Shown piece after piece: positions 20,414 through 31,813 of a stretch of DNA of 64,000 bases. How positions within the stretch are numbered: the stretch's first letter is position 1; each line of letters opens with the position of its first letter. The DNA is taken from contig JAHLKI010000043.1 of the NCBI GenBank assembly GCA_025602905.1, positions 1 through 64,000 of the forward strand. Reading direction: 5' to 3'. The translations under genes and the position numbers were made by a program. Source of the DNA: Phlyctochytrium arcticum. Its lineage: Eukaryota; Chytridiomycota; Chytridiomycetes; Chytridiales; Chytridiaceae. The notes below the pieces were generated by a model, which was not told where the DNA came from, made no database searches, and saw nothing but the letters and a program-made list of their open reading frames with translations.

Positions 20414-23400
20414 TCAGGCTGCCCTCACAAAGGTTAAAAATTTCTTCATCTGGGCTTGAAAGAGGACTGAACTTACATCCTCCAACGCCTTGCGATTGAC
20501 TCCCGCATATACGTCCATCAAGACTTTGTTTTCTCCAGCTTTATCTAGCTCTTGTACGAACTTCTCCAAACCACCCAGGCCCCCCCGGCGCCCTTCGGCA
20601 ATCAATCCCCTGGTCAAAGCCGGATCCCGAAAACGCTTCAGCTTTATTAATGCCCGATTGATTTCGGAGTGTATGTAGAGATCGGCTTCGAGTGGCGACT
20701 CTGATGGGTTGGTGCCTACAAAGGGATACGACGTTAGGAGGTCTGCTGATGCTGCTAGTGAGACATGTTTCTCAAGAATGGGCGCAAGTTCAATATAGGC
20801 GTCGTGGTGTGTGGGATTGGCGGCAATGGCCTGGGAATATACGGCAGTGGTGCGGTCGAGCAAAGCTGGTTTCATTTCTGACCAGTCCGGCGACGGGCGC
20901 TCTATGAAGTATGCGAGACGCTGAGCAAGAGTGCGTCCAAGACCGAGCAGAGCACCAGCTGGGGTCTGAACTGAGAGGGGGGCGGGTGCATTTCCTTCTG
21001 TCGTATTGGTGGACTTTGCAGCTTCGACCGTGGCAATTTGTGGGTCTGCCACACTTGCGGCCTTGGGTGGCGACGACAGTGTAGTCTTAGCAGTAGCCGC
21101 CAAAGATGGCTTGGCTGAAGCTTTCATTGTGGACAATGGGGCGCCTGGGGGAACCGATGCCTTTTTGACTGGGGCCACTGTTTTTCCCACAGGTGCTACT
21201 GGGGTTTTAGTCACGGATTTTAAGCCCGATGCCGCAGGATTTATCGCCCCACGACCCGTCGCTGTCACCGGTCTCTTTTCTGGGTCGGTCTTGGAGGTTC
21301 GACTAGGCTCTAGCACTTGCTTCCCGGCTTTGGGCGTGACTTGTTTAGTCGGGGCTTTCGCGAGCGCTGCGCGGGCCGCCGGGGCTACTGGGGGAGCCGG
21401 AGATGGCTTTGCGACTGGCTTTTTAACAGTTCGCGGTCCTTTCTTCACTTGCGTAGACCCTCCTGTCGAGGCTTTGGGCTTTGATGTTTCCAGTGCCTGC
21501 AGATATTGCTTGAACTCTGCCTCGCGTGTCAGCCACCAATTCTGTGCCTTGATTCCATCTGTTGTGCCACGTAGCGCAGCCTCAAAAGTTTTCTCTGCTT
21601 CATCCAACTTTTCCAATGTCTTTTGACTGTCCGGTAGTTTCTCAAAAACGTCTAACTGGCATTGACCCAGGTAGACATGAAAGTCTGCATTGGAGGACTG
21701 GTAGCGAACCAAGGTCTGTGCCATACTTTCGTGAAGCTGGGCATTATGCAATGTTGTCTTTTCCAGCAGCATGATCATCGTGGGAATCAGGGTGTGTATC
21801 ATGTTGTCAACTCGCTGCTTGATGATCGTGCCGGTGGATTCGCCCAGCGATGCGCTACGTACTAGGTAATCAATCGCTTGCAGAAAGTATGTTGCTAGCC
21901 GCTCAGCGACATTGCTCTGTTTTGGCATGGTATTTATTTGCTCAGGCAGGAGAAATATCAGGTCCAGTAATTTTTCGACCCCAGGCAAGGATTGTCCTTT
22001 ACGCAAATATGCTTGGTGACAAAGGAGAAACGTTTGTGCAAAATCGGGATTCCAGAGAGTACAGGCCGAAGTGACCGCCAGTGTGTCCGGGTCAACATTC
22101 TTTCCGGGGATAGCAGCGTTCAATTCGTTGCCTGTAACGCGAGTGCGCAGCCATGACCTGTCAGAATACTCCTGTAATACCATCTCCAAGTCTTTAGAAA
22201 TGCATTGATATTCCTCAGAAGTCAAGTTGTCCAACTCTTTTGATGCAATTGCCTAAATGGTTGAATGGGTCAGCTTGAGACCCGCTCCTTCTCAATCGAT
22301 CACATGCCACCCATACCCAGTACATTCGAGCTTCCAGGAACGTTGGTCGACGTGCGACGGCTATAGTCAAGTATTTAACAGCGTCTTTCGATTGACCAAG
22401 CTTGTATAGGACACGGCCTACATGATAGCTGTAGTGGGTATGGTGGGTTATCTGCTGATGAATGGCTGCCAAAATGCAGATACTTACTTTCCTTCATAAT
22501 GGTCCGGCGCGCACATAACTGCATGCTGATACTTTTCCAGAGCCCTCTCGTAGCATTCCTTATCCAATCTTGAGGTGTTTCCTGCCGCTCCGCCGCCATT
22601 CCATCCGGCCACCCCGCTCTCGCCAGCAATCTTTTGTATCTTCCAAGTGTAGAGTCCCTGAACTTCCGCCGCCTGGTCTGACAGCCCCAAGCCTTTGAGC
22701 CGCTGGTACTCGGCCTCCATCGCCCGCACTTGGATAGGATCGCTGGCGGAAGGAGGTATGCCAAGCTGGAGCAGCAATCCTTTCACTTCGTCGGCCATAA
22801 ACGACTCTGTGGCTGCATTCGTTTCCGGTTGGTCCACCTCCTTTGCTGCGGGAGGAAACAAAGAAGCTACAATGGCCTGCTCCTCAAGTATGAGTCCAAG
22901 GTTCATATGGTGCTCAGCATGAGTCGATTGTAGTCCAATGGCTATGGCATAGATACTAGCCAGATCCTGCAACAATGCTACATCGGGACCCTGCCCAGTT
23001 CCCATGCCAGGTCCTTTCTTCGCTGCTGCTAGAGATGCCGCGTACATTGTTGTTTTCTCTTTTGCTGCCTTCAGTACTGCATCTATGTCTTGAAAGACCA
23101 TCTTCTTATCCACAAGACCCGTTTCCCAACTTGAGCGCGTCACAGACTTTATTGGCGTTGTTTCTGCTTTACACACTTGCTCGTGTCGCGACTGATTTGC
23201 TACGCTGAGCTTCATCGAGCAAGTCGTCATGCAGGGTGGATCGTGGTGCTTTCCAGCGGATAACTTGTCCAGCGCGTCTCGTTCTCCACACTCTGAACAA
23301 GTTTCTGGTGACCGCTCGCAAGCTGCGACGTGACTAGCAAGCTGTCCCAAAGAAACTACCACCGTGCATCCGTACACTTGAAATGGACATTTGGCTTCGC

Positions 23401-24528
23401 GTACCGTACCCAGTCTTTCCAGCTTTTCATCGACGACCCACGCCGGGTTCTGCTGCCACGCGATAGCTGCAGGCTTGGTTGTACCAGAGGAAAGACAGAA
23501 AGGACACCCGTACCCTTTCAGCTCCCCACTTGCTGTTGCTATCTCCAAGCGTGATCCAGAGCGGCGTAAAAGGGTGAGACAAGTCAGACAAAACGCGTGA
23601 GAACAGGTGGTACTTGCTCGGGGACGAAACTGGGGAAGACGTCCACAGACTGCGCATATCAGGGCACCGTCTACCCTTGTGTCAGCGGTCACTGGGCGAT
23701 ACGCTGGCGCGTCTTTAACGTGTATGATTAAGTTGAAGGGACTAAGGAGCATTTCAAGTCGTAGCAAAGCACTTACCTTTGCGTATAATCACAAAATAGC
23801 GAGAGGTATGGTTGTCGACTGCGCTCATGACCTCCAACTCCAAAGGCGTATCCCCCCAAAACAATTCCAACTCATTATCTTTATCCGTTTTGACTCCCCG
23901 ATCCACTACACGCACGCTCGCTTTCGCGTTCAGCGGCTTGGCGACGTACTGGACGCGTGTAGAGGTTGCCGGGACTGCCAACACATAGAGTGTCTCATTG
24001 CGGGAGAACGCCGGTGACAGCGTTCCGGATGAAAACGACAAATCTTGGAGTGATGAATCCGTTGCTATAGGTAGACCCGCTTTATGAGTAGGGAGTCCTA
24101 TGACTAAGAGTCTCCGATATGGCTTTACCGGCAGGCCTTGTAGCGGACACGGTATAAATGGAGGACGTGCCATCCATGGCATCTACTTTGAGGCGTACCT
24201 CCGTGTCCCCATCTTGTATTGTCACTTCTAACACATCGTAAACACCCTAGCTGAGTATGAGATGCACTGCGCAGAAAATACCCTGGTTCGCGTCGGCGTT
24301 CTGGACTTGGATGAACGCGTCGGATTCATTCGCGGTAGCCCGAACTCGAATAGCTAGACCCGTAGTCAGTTCAAGGTCCTTATAACGAAAACAGGAAAAG
24401 AGACCTTGAACATCTGATGTCACCAGGCTACGATAAGACTTTACAAGGCGAGTGAAGCTGGGCTGGAGGACAATGGGTATCCCATCTTTTGTGCATAAGA
24501 CCAACTGTTTCAGAGAAGAATCGTCCAT
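20414..24528 (-). CDS. Cadherin-like/RING/TRAF-finger/TPR protein
   Basis: One multi-exon gene seems to run through the minus-strand ORFs at 24528-24247, ~24240-24180, 24182-23754, 23767-22484, 22472-22215 and 22234-20414. The N-terminus shows two cadherin-like beta-sandwich domains (LKQLVLCTKDGIPIVLQPSF; LQDLSFSSGTLSPAFSRNET). A C3HC4 RING follows (CAVC ... CSHAFCLTC ... CPFC), then TRAF-type Cys/His fingers (CPFQVYGC ... HVAACERSPETC), then TPR-type helices (YERALEKYQHAVMCAPDHY; RVLYKLGQSKDAVKYL). A long Lys/Pro/Ala-rich linker near 20990-21480 precedes a last helical region. The RING suggests a ubiquitin ligase. I do not recognise the full architecture. The junction near 24245 is uncertain because a stop must be spliced out. 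Confidence 0.65.
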
Positions 24529-24782
24529 CTTTTGCACTGTTTCTTTCTGTTTTGCTTCTATAGTGATTTACCAGAAATGGTCACAGATATGACACAAGTG
24601 ATATGGTAAGCTTCGATAATTTTTTGATACATGTACATAGGAAAAGAAAACTAGGACGAAATAAGAAATACGAGTAGATACAGTGAATAAAATATAGGAA
24701 CGTTGAGATCCCCGCCCCCTTGATGTATATAAGTAAAAGCGTCCAAAAATAAATATGATCAGACGGGTCCAAACTATTTGAG

Positions 24783-26506
24783 CTACAATCCGAAAACGGC
24801 AGCAGCAGCACCAGCCATCAAAGTCCAGAAACCAACTTGCACGTTTCCTGCCCCGTTGCCCGTTTTACCCTTTCCGCCGCCAGTAGAATTGCCGCCCTGT
24901 CCGCCATTCTGAGTGTTGTTGGCGCTGTTCAATGAGGCAGGATCCAAGTTGACAGGGCGCGAGGTATCATTCCATTTGCAAGAATCACCAGTGCACATGC
25001 ACGTGCAGCCGACAGGGTCCCACCAAAGCGTATCGCAGGTTGTTGGGATGCGGCACCGTTTGGAAGTGGTAGCTCCAGAGGGATCGGCAAGTGTAGGAGT
25101 AGTGCTGGGACAGCCATAGCAGGACTAATGAAGCAACACACATTTAATCGCTTAGGCCAGAGACAGTCTGAACGATGACGCGAGGCACTTACCCGGAATG
25201 GACCTTCAGGAAGCGAGCATGCCTCAGGAGCCGCATTGCCAGTTGGATTTGCCGCAAGTCCGTTGCAGATTGTTGTAGGGGGTGCAGGGTTGGGTGTGCA
25301 GGACATGTACGGCTGCGCGGCAAGCTGACTGGCCGGCACTGGGTTCTTCATGTACTCAATGAGCTGCTGGCCAGTGACCATCCAAGTGTCAGGCTTTGAA
25401 AGAGCATAGTCCAAGAAGGCGGCCACTGCGGCCAGCTTTGCATCGCCCGCAGGGACAGCTGGAGGTTGCCCCTTTCCGAGCCAAATGGGGTGAAAGTATC
25501 CTCCAAAGGGTGCGCGTTGAGCATTGTAGTGGCGGTCGAACGTGGCCTTGTAGTCGTTGAGCAAGGCATCAGGTGTCAAAGACTATAGCAAGCAGGCAAA
25601 ATGCTTTAGATGATATCATCGGGTGCCACGCGCGGCAGCACTTACCGGTGCTTGAGGAGTAGGGTCATTGAAGGGGTCCATCAGATGCTGTTTGCCATCC
25701 GATCCGCCAAAGCCGTACATCGGAATCTCCCATAGACCCTTGACACTCAACTGCTTCTGGCAGAGATTAATCTGTCCCAAACAGTCGTTTACTGTTCCGA
25801 AATCCAATGTGTATGGCCAGACGGCATCCGCATCAAAAGCCGACATGGATGTTTCATATGTAAAACCCATTTTGCCAAGCATCTCCAACGCTTCCTGGGT
25901 GTAGTTTAAGAATGGAAACCGCACACCAGTGACTTTTCCCAGTGGAATGCCAGCAAGTTCGTTGACCCATTTACGCATGCCTTCAAATTCCGCATACGTC
26001 CCCGTGAATGGCGGGGTGTGAGTGACGGTATGATCAGCCACTTCGTTACCCTGGGCATACCACTGGGTGACCAGGTAAGGGTCGCTGTAGAGCACCTGGG
26101 TGTACCACGTTGCGCGCGCTTGACAGCCATTAGGGTTCTTGCGGTTTATCAGGGATTGAGCTTGAGCCCAGGTAGCTATAATAATCAACATCAGTCTTGG
26201 GTTCCTAATATGACCACTGCCGGAATATAAAGACTCACCCTCCTGCACGGCATCATCAAAAGTGAGCAGCACGAATTGTGGGGGGTTTTGAACTGGAGGT
26301 GCCAAACTAGCACACTTGCAGGCCGGGAGCTTGCAGCTGTTGGGGTCGCCTATCAAGTCAAAAATGAGCATCAGGCTTCCCTTCCATTTCAAGCAGACCC
26401 ACAGGGGACATGCACACTTACATTTGTAGTTGGCAAGCTGGCCAGACACTGCGAGAGGGGCAACCAAGGCGGCAATGGCCGCAAAAGCAAGTGTGAGCGA
26501 GTGCAT
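24783..26506 (-). CDS. Chitin/polysaccharide deacetylase (CE4), GPI-anchored
   Basis: The ATG at 26506 starts a signal peptide (MHSLTLAFAAIAALVAPLAV). The NodB domain follows: FVLLTFDDAV carries the DD motif, NEVADHTVTHTP carries the HxxxH zinc ligands, and GVRFPFLNYT is motif 3. Exons are separated by small introns near 26190-26240, 25585-25640 and 25130-25190. After the catalytic domain come a Cys-rich segment (SCTPNPAPPTTIC, CMCTGDSCKW), a Gly/Asn/Ser-rich spacer and a hydrophobic tail (VGFWTLMAGAAAAVFGL) typical of a GPI signal. Such enzymes convert cell-wall chitin to chitosan. The upstream in-frame TTG at 26521 is not a likely start. Confidence 0.88.
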
Positions 26507-26805
26507 CGTTGTGTGCTTCAATCAGCTTCAAAAGACAACCAGAAGGGAAAGTTCTCCAAGGGCGTATGTATGGGATTCCGCCTGCCGTAGGATATCTCCA
26601 AGAAAGCAGTAACTGGATCTTGGGGATTGGAAAAAGAGTCTGGAGAAATATAATGAATGCTGTCCCGCTCAGCTTCTCCCCAGTCTCACCAGGCCCTCTC
26701 GTCAGCGCCCGCGCCACGTCCGCCGCCGGCGAAGTTCCATTTTTGTGGGCACAGGCTCGAATGCTTCATTTGAATCACATTGGAGTGATTCCAATTTGAA
26801 GGTGC
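26507..26805. other. Promoter-side region of the deacetylase gene
   Basis: No coding sequence of its own. A small stem GAATCAC/GTGATTC at 26772-26792 precedes the large palindrome. Confidence 0.4.
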
Positions 26806-26883
26806 GTGACACAGTGCATGACTCAAGTCAATAAATGTTCTGCATGCAGAACATTTATTGACTTGAGTCATGCACTGTGTCAC
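26806..26883. repeat. 78-bp perfect palindrome (P3)
   Basis: Two 39-base arms are exact reverse complements with no loop. The tips read GTGACACAGTGCAT, close to those of P1 and P2. Each arm contains TGACTCA, the AP-1/Gcn4 consensus. The target duplication of MULE-3 starts at 26882 and overlaps the last two bases. Confidence 0.95.
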
Positions 26884-26890
26884 CAACCGA

Positions 26891-29800
26891 GGCGGCAACT
26901 ATATCCAACCTCAGTCTCAGCCAAATCCAACCTTTGGCATGTGACCTGTGCAATTTGGCCGAATAAGGTCAACTTTTTAGCACAGCCACTGATCTCCGCT
27001 CATGTCCGACTATGATATGATAGACATGCATGTAGCATTCCAAACCCCAGCCTAGTACATTACCAGCTCTCCAAACGTTCACTACAAATACGGTCAGCAA
27101 TGCTACCACTGTTTCAGGAGGCACTGCAACAAATGCAGAGCATGCTTCAGGAAACACTGCAAACAGGCATACAGGCGTTGGAAGGAAGACTACTCAGCAG
27201 CATAGACGACCGTCTGGGATCAATCGAAAATAGATTGCAGGCCGGATTCGAGGAGCTGAGGGCCACTTCTGGCCTTCGGCCTCCTGTTCCAGGCGACGAA
27301 GTTGAGGGTGACAATGTGATCCGTGCTCTGGATCTGAACAAATCTGTCAGTCCTGAACCAAGTCTTGAAGACCAAGATCGTGTTGTCCTTCAAGCCCAAG
27401 CAGACGATACTGACAATGCCACTGAGATCATGGTAGTCGGACAGGAGAGCATACCTAAAATCGCTGTTGCGGACGATGCGGGCGCGGATAGTAAGTATAA
27501 ATATACAGAAGGCAATGATCAACCATCTTACAATCACCTCTTTAATTTGCAGGTTGGACGCCGCCGTTGCCTCCTAGCGGGCCGTTTGCAACGTACCATG
27601 ATGCTGAAAGAGCGACAAATCTTTTTGCTTTAGAAAACGGGTTCGCTCTTGGTGTTTCCAAGACCGTGAAACATCCAGTCTTGGGCGAGCGCACCGAGGT
27701 ATGGCGCATATGTGCGTGTGGGGGGGAGTATAAGCCCAAGGATGAAGGCATTCCCTTGAGACCCAGGAAATGCAAGAAAGCGAATTGCTCCTATCGAATG
27801 ATCTTGTCCTGCCAGGTCACTCAGTGTTCCAACGAAGATGGCACTGTTCAATACCAACTCGGTAACTGGACCAGCAGAGTCCCGCCGAAGAATACTACGC
27901 ATGAAGGACACCCGGCACTGAACAGAGTAGCTCTGGCGGCGTTTTCTCAGGCACGAAAGGCAACCCAAACCCCTCAGATCATGGGTGAGGCTCTAGGCTC
28001 ATTGCTCAGCGGGTCAAAGTTGCGGCACGTCGTGGATGATCTTACCCGACGTTATCCGGACCTTCTCATTTCCCCTAAAGACATCCAGAATGCTCGAGAC
28101 AAGGCTATGGAACAACGTCTTGATGGCGAGCTGCCGGTACCTGCTTTATTGAAAGAGTTGGAGAAGGACGCTGCAGCTAGGGGAATCGTCACGCAAGTAG
28201 TCGTGGACAACGAGGATGTGCTAACGCATTTGTTCTTCCAACCTCAAGTGAGTGAATTTCTGTGCCTTATTTTAGTGGCGTGTCGAATCTTCACCTAACT
28301 TCCCTCCCTTGTTCACAGAGGGAACTCAGCGACATGATGCGGCGGTTTGGAGATGTCCTAATAATGGATTGCACATATCGTACCAACCGACATAAAATGC
28401 CTCTCCTCCACGTGGTTGGTGTTACCGACACGCAGACTTCTTTTTCCGCTGGTTTTATGTTGATGATAGCAGAAACGCAGCAAGATTATGAGCTCGCCGT
28501 CCAGAAATTGAACAAGCAATTGGACCGACCGCCCGTAGTCGTTGTTATCGACGCGGATCCGGCCTTTATGAATGCTGTCAAGGCCGTTTGGCCCACTACT
28601 AAAATCATCTTGTGTCGCTGGCACATTTGGCAAAATATTGTTACCAATTGCATGAAGAATTTTAAGGATGCAGATGGGGAAACATGATGCGAACGCCTGG
28701 GCCAGCTTTAAAAAGTACGTGGTTCCACTTATTGCAGGCGTCATAATTTACTCACCTTGTTTCCCACGATCGTACTTGCAGAGCTTGGAATAAACTTGAA
28801 AGCGCGACAACTGAATCTACTTTCAATGACCAATGGGACTGTGTGAAAGAGATGGTCGACGAGGATACGTTTGAATACTTGAAAAAGAATAAATGGTCTC
28901 GTCGGCAGTACTGGGCATCGTACATTGTCGACAACTACCAACATTGTGACCTAACGGTGACCTCCCGGGCCGAAGGAATGCACTGGGCAACTGTAAAGCA
29001 GGACGCCACCGCCAATCAAAATATTATGTCTCTTTACGACGTCATCAAAAGAAATACTGCTCGGACGGTTCGCGAATACCTACGGGGGGCGAATACTGCA
29101 CAGACACATCCTCCACGGCTCGTGCGCAGCGACGACTTTTTTAAATCAGTGGCAGGAAAAATCCAGGAACATATTATCACCACTGTTGTAAATGAAAAAC
29201 GCAAGGCGAAGCGAATCCTGGCAGCCAGGGAAGATCCAGATCGCGTCCTGGAAGAAACGACAGTCCTGAATCCCTGTACATCTTTTCACCGTACGGTTCT
29301 CGGCATACCGTGTGCGCACGAGATAATTCCCATGATCTCAGGCGACAACCCACGGGCGCTGAAGCTAGCGGATTTTCGTGAAAGATGGCATCTGCAAGAC
29401 ACACATACAAAAGCCGCTGAAGATGCGCTGCGCATCTCAGATATTCAGCAACCTCCAGTCCCTAATGCCTCGACTTTCGGAGTCGAAAAACGCGACCACC
29501 AGCGCACCAATAAGCGAAGAAAAATTCGTTCTGAAAATGTGGAGGCCGAGATTCGCCGGGCAGATCGGAACTGTGGCAACTGCGGGGAGGCAGGTCATGT
29601 ACGGACAAATTGCACCAAACCCCAGGCTTCTGCAAGTGTGTCGCAAACCGTCGGCCATGCTTCACCTCCACTAACAGGCGCAGTCACTCTTGAGGAAGGT
29701 GGAAATGTTGATCCTGATGTTAATCCGAATATCCTGCCCAACATCATACCTGAAGGGCTCGCTGTTCTCCCTGCCAGTCGGCAGCTGGTCGCGATCCCAA

Positions 29801-30384
29801 GAAGGGAACCTCCTAAATGTAGCACTTGCCGCCGCTTAGGTGAAGGAGAGAGAGCAAAGGGCCACGCTGCTTCTCACATAGCTTGTCCCAACCGCGGAAA
29901 GTAATCAGGTACATACTACTGATGTTGTAGAGGTGGAATATTAAAGCCTAACTTGATTCAACATAGCTTTTTTCCTTTACCGTTCGCACTATCTAATTAT
30001 TTAGTATTCCTACATGTCAGATTCCGATATTTTCCCCCACTTAAAGAACATAAATAGCCCCATCCAGATTTCAAAGTTGCGCATTAGATTCATTATTCCT
30101 TACCATGATAATGCGAGCCTGTCTACTATCATGTGTGTGAATCAAACAAATGCTGGTGGTGAAAAATATGCACACACAGTAGTAAAACTCTTGGAAGGGA
30201 ATGTTTGTTCAATACAAGCCTGATACAAGCTGTGGAAGCTTGAGGATAGAATGCAAGAGCCTTGGAGTGCTGCGCGGATATTTGAGCCAATATGGTGAGA
30301 ATTTAACCTTATTCGGCCAAATTACGCAGGTCACATGCCAAAGGTTGGATTTGGCTGAGACTGAGGTTGGATATAGTTGCCGCC
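26891..30384 (+). mobile_element. MULE-3, complete element with 9-bp TSD
   Basis: The termini are inverted repeats of roughly 85-90 bases starting GGCGGCAACTATATCCAACC on the left and ending with its complement at 30384. ACCAACCGA flanks both sides (26882-26890 and 30385-30393), the 9-bp duplication typical of Mutator-like insertions. Inside is one plus-strand transposase gene. The tail from 29905 holds no further recognisable gene. Arm divergence is small but visible, so the insertion is not brand new. Confidence 0.93.
27100..29904 (+). CDS. MULE-3 transposase (FAR1-like/DDE/CCHC), with a frameshift
   Basis: Four exons (27100-27490, 27553-28247, 28319-28714, 28782-29904). A coiled-coil N-terminus (MLPLFQEALQQMQSMLQETL) precedes a FAR1-like Cys/His domain (WRICACGG ... 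CKKANCSYRM). The MULE catalytic core has IMDCTYRTNRHKMPL (Asp), VVIDADPAF (Asp) and TSRAEGMHW (Glu). Near the C-terminus CGNCGEAGHVRTNC is a CCHC knuckle. Exon 3 carries a one-base shift in a G-run (28676-28679): with one G fewer the frame continues as KHDANAWASFKK into exon 4. It is a real inactivating mutation or a homopolymer error in the sequence. Confidence 0.85.
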
Positions 30385-30436
30385 ACCAACCGATGATGTT
30401 CAATTGTGGCGCGTGTGGCTGTGTCGGATCACGCGC

Positions 30437-30600
30437 TGTTGAGACGTCATGACTCATCCTTCCCATTTAGTGGATAGCGGTCATATTGCAGCATAGTTTA
30501 GCGGTAGAATCCTATTTATAGTTGGACGACATATGACCTACGTACTGCTGTATCTAATTCAATAAGCTACTAGTCCCGATATAGGATACCAGCTTTAACA
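30437..30600 (+). repeat. Copia-2 5' LTR
   Basis: The first 25 bases contain GACGTCA and TGACTCA, matching CRE (ATF/CREB) and AP-1/Gcn4 consensus sites. TATTTATA near 30512 may be the TATA element. Promoter activity is inferred. Confidence 0.9.
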
Positions 30601-30784
30601 GGTTATGAGCCCTGAGGACTAAAAATAAAGTTAAGTGTGAACGAAGAGAACCTTGGGTCAAAGGCTCTGGCAGTATAAATAAAAGAGACGAATGTGCTAA
30701 CTCTGCCCACTTCTCTATCAAGAAAACTGTCAGTGAAACATCGAAAACACCCAAGAATCGTCAATCAACACTTAGCTCAAGAAT

Positions 30785-31813
30785 ATGTCTGCCACCGAAA
30801 ACAATGCTGAAGGCGCTATCCAAGGTGACCCGACTGAAAACAACGAAAACAACGGTCAAGGTCACGCTCAAGGTGGTCAGACTCAAGGCACCAACCCGCT
30901 CTTCACTGCTCATGATCCAGCTCAAGCCTTTGCCGCTGCCTTGGAAATCCAGCGATTGAAGAACGAATTGGAATGCCAAAAACTACGTGCTGAATTGCTT
31001 GTTGCGCGTGCCGCCCGTGTCCCAGAAATTCAAGAATCTCGCTTTGCGGAACGACTCGAGAAGGCCATTCCCAAGTTCTCCGGCGAAATGGACAAGCCCG
31101 CTTTGTTGACCCAATTCCTTCGTAAAGTTGAACTGTATCTTGAGGCTTCGGTGGTGTCTCCCAAGCAATCGTTTATGATCATTTTGTCGAAATTTGTCGG
31201 AAGTGCCGACACTGAGATTGAACGTCACACCCCGGTTTTCGACACTTGGGCAACACTTCGCGCGTTTCTTATCAAGAAGTATCACCGAGCAAACTTGCCC
31301 GCAGAAGTCTTTGCTCGATTGCAGAAATTGAAACAGAAGGGATCCCTGACTGCCTACAACGCTGACTTTGACGAACTGGTTCCCCAACTCCCTGAAGGCT
31401 TCCCGTTCTTCGTCACCGCTACACTGTACATCCAAGGCATTCGGGATTCGGCTGCTCGCCAGTACCTCAACACGGAAATGCTTCACGGCAGTATTAGCGA
31501 ACTTGTGGACCTCAAGGCCGAGGCTCAAACATTCTTCAGGTCTTCCGACAAAGGCGATGTTTCGGCGACTCCTACGTTACCACCAACTGAAGTCTACCAA
31601 GTTCAGCAACGAGATGGCAAACCCCGTCGTTCCTATCCCTGTCCCATCTGTGATCAAACGGACCATCGTGCCCACGAGTGTCCCAAGCTGTCAATGGTCC
31701 GATCCAACGTTGCGGCACAGAAACGCAAGCGACCTGACTCGGCTCACGAAGTCGACACTATTGTTCCATCACTGGTGCCAACACAAGATCTCTACTCTTC
31801 TGACAGCGATTGA
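30785..31813 (+). CDS. gag: Copia-2 gag
   Basis: Gag of 342 residues. A polar N-terminus (ENNAEGAIQGDPTENNENNG) precedes the capsid-like helical domain (KFSGEMDKPALLTQFLRKVE ... QKGSLTAYNADFDELV). The CCHC knuckle is CPICDQTDHRAHEC. The protein ends SSDSD at UGA 31811-31813, and the pol frame continues directly. The start at 30785 is the first ATG after the primer-binding site, in an A-rich context. Confidence 0.92.
   Translation: MSATENNAEGAIQGDPTENNENNGQGHAQGGQTQGTNPLFTAHDPAQAFAAALEIQRLKNELECQKLRAELLVARAARVPEIQESRFAERLEKAIPKFSGEMDKPALLTQFLRKVELYLEASVVSPKQSFMIILSKFVGSADTEIERHTPVFDTWATLRAFLIKKYHRANLPAEVFARLQKLKQKGSLTAYNADFDELVPQLPEGFPFFVTATLYIQGIRDSAARQYLNTEMLHGSISELVDLKAEAQTFFRSSDKGDVSATPTLPPTEVYQVQQRDGKPRRSYPCPICDQTDHRAHECPKLSMVRSNVAAQKRKRPDSAHEVDTIVPSLVPTQDLYSSDSD
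31811..31813 (+). other. In-frame UGA between Copia-2 gag and pol (candidate readthrough site)
   Basis: Context GAT-TGA-AGG. The preceding residues are Ser-Asp-Ser-Asp as in Copia-1. No frame change separates gag from pol, and no ATG is placed to start pol on its own before the protease motif. Confidence 0.75.

Noticed and set aside
21006..21626. 206-residue plus-strand ORF opposite the TPR gene
   Set aside because: Mirror of the Ala/Pro/Lys/Thr-rich linker on the minus strand, with no family features and no codon-level support.
26507..26521. Longer chitin deacetylase starting at 26521
   Set aside because: That codon is TTG. The ATG at 26506 begins a normal signal peptide.
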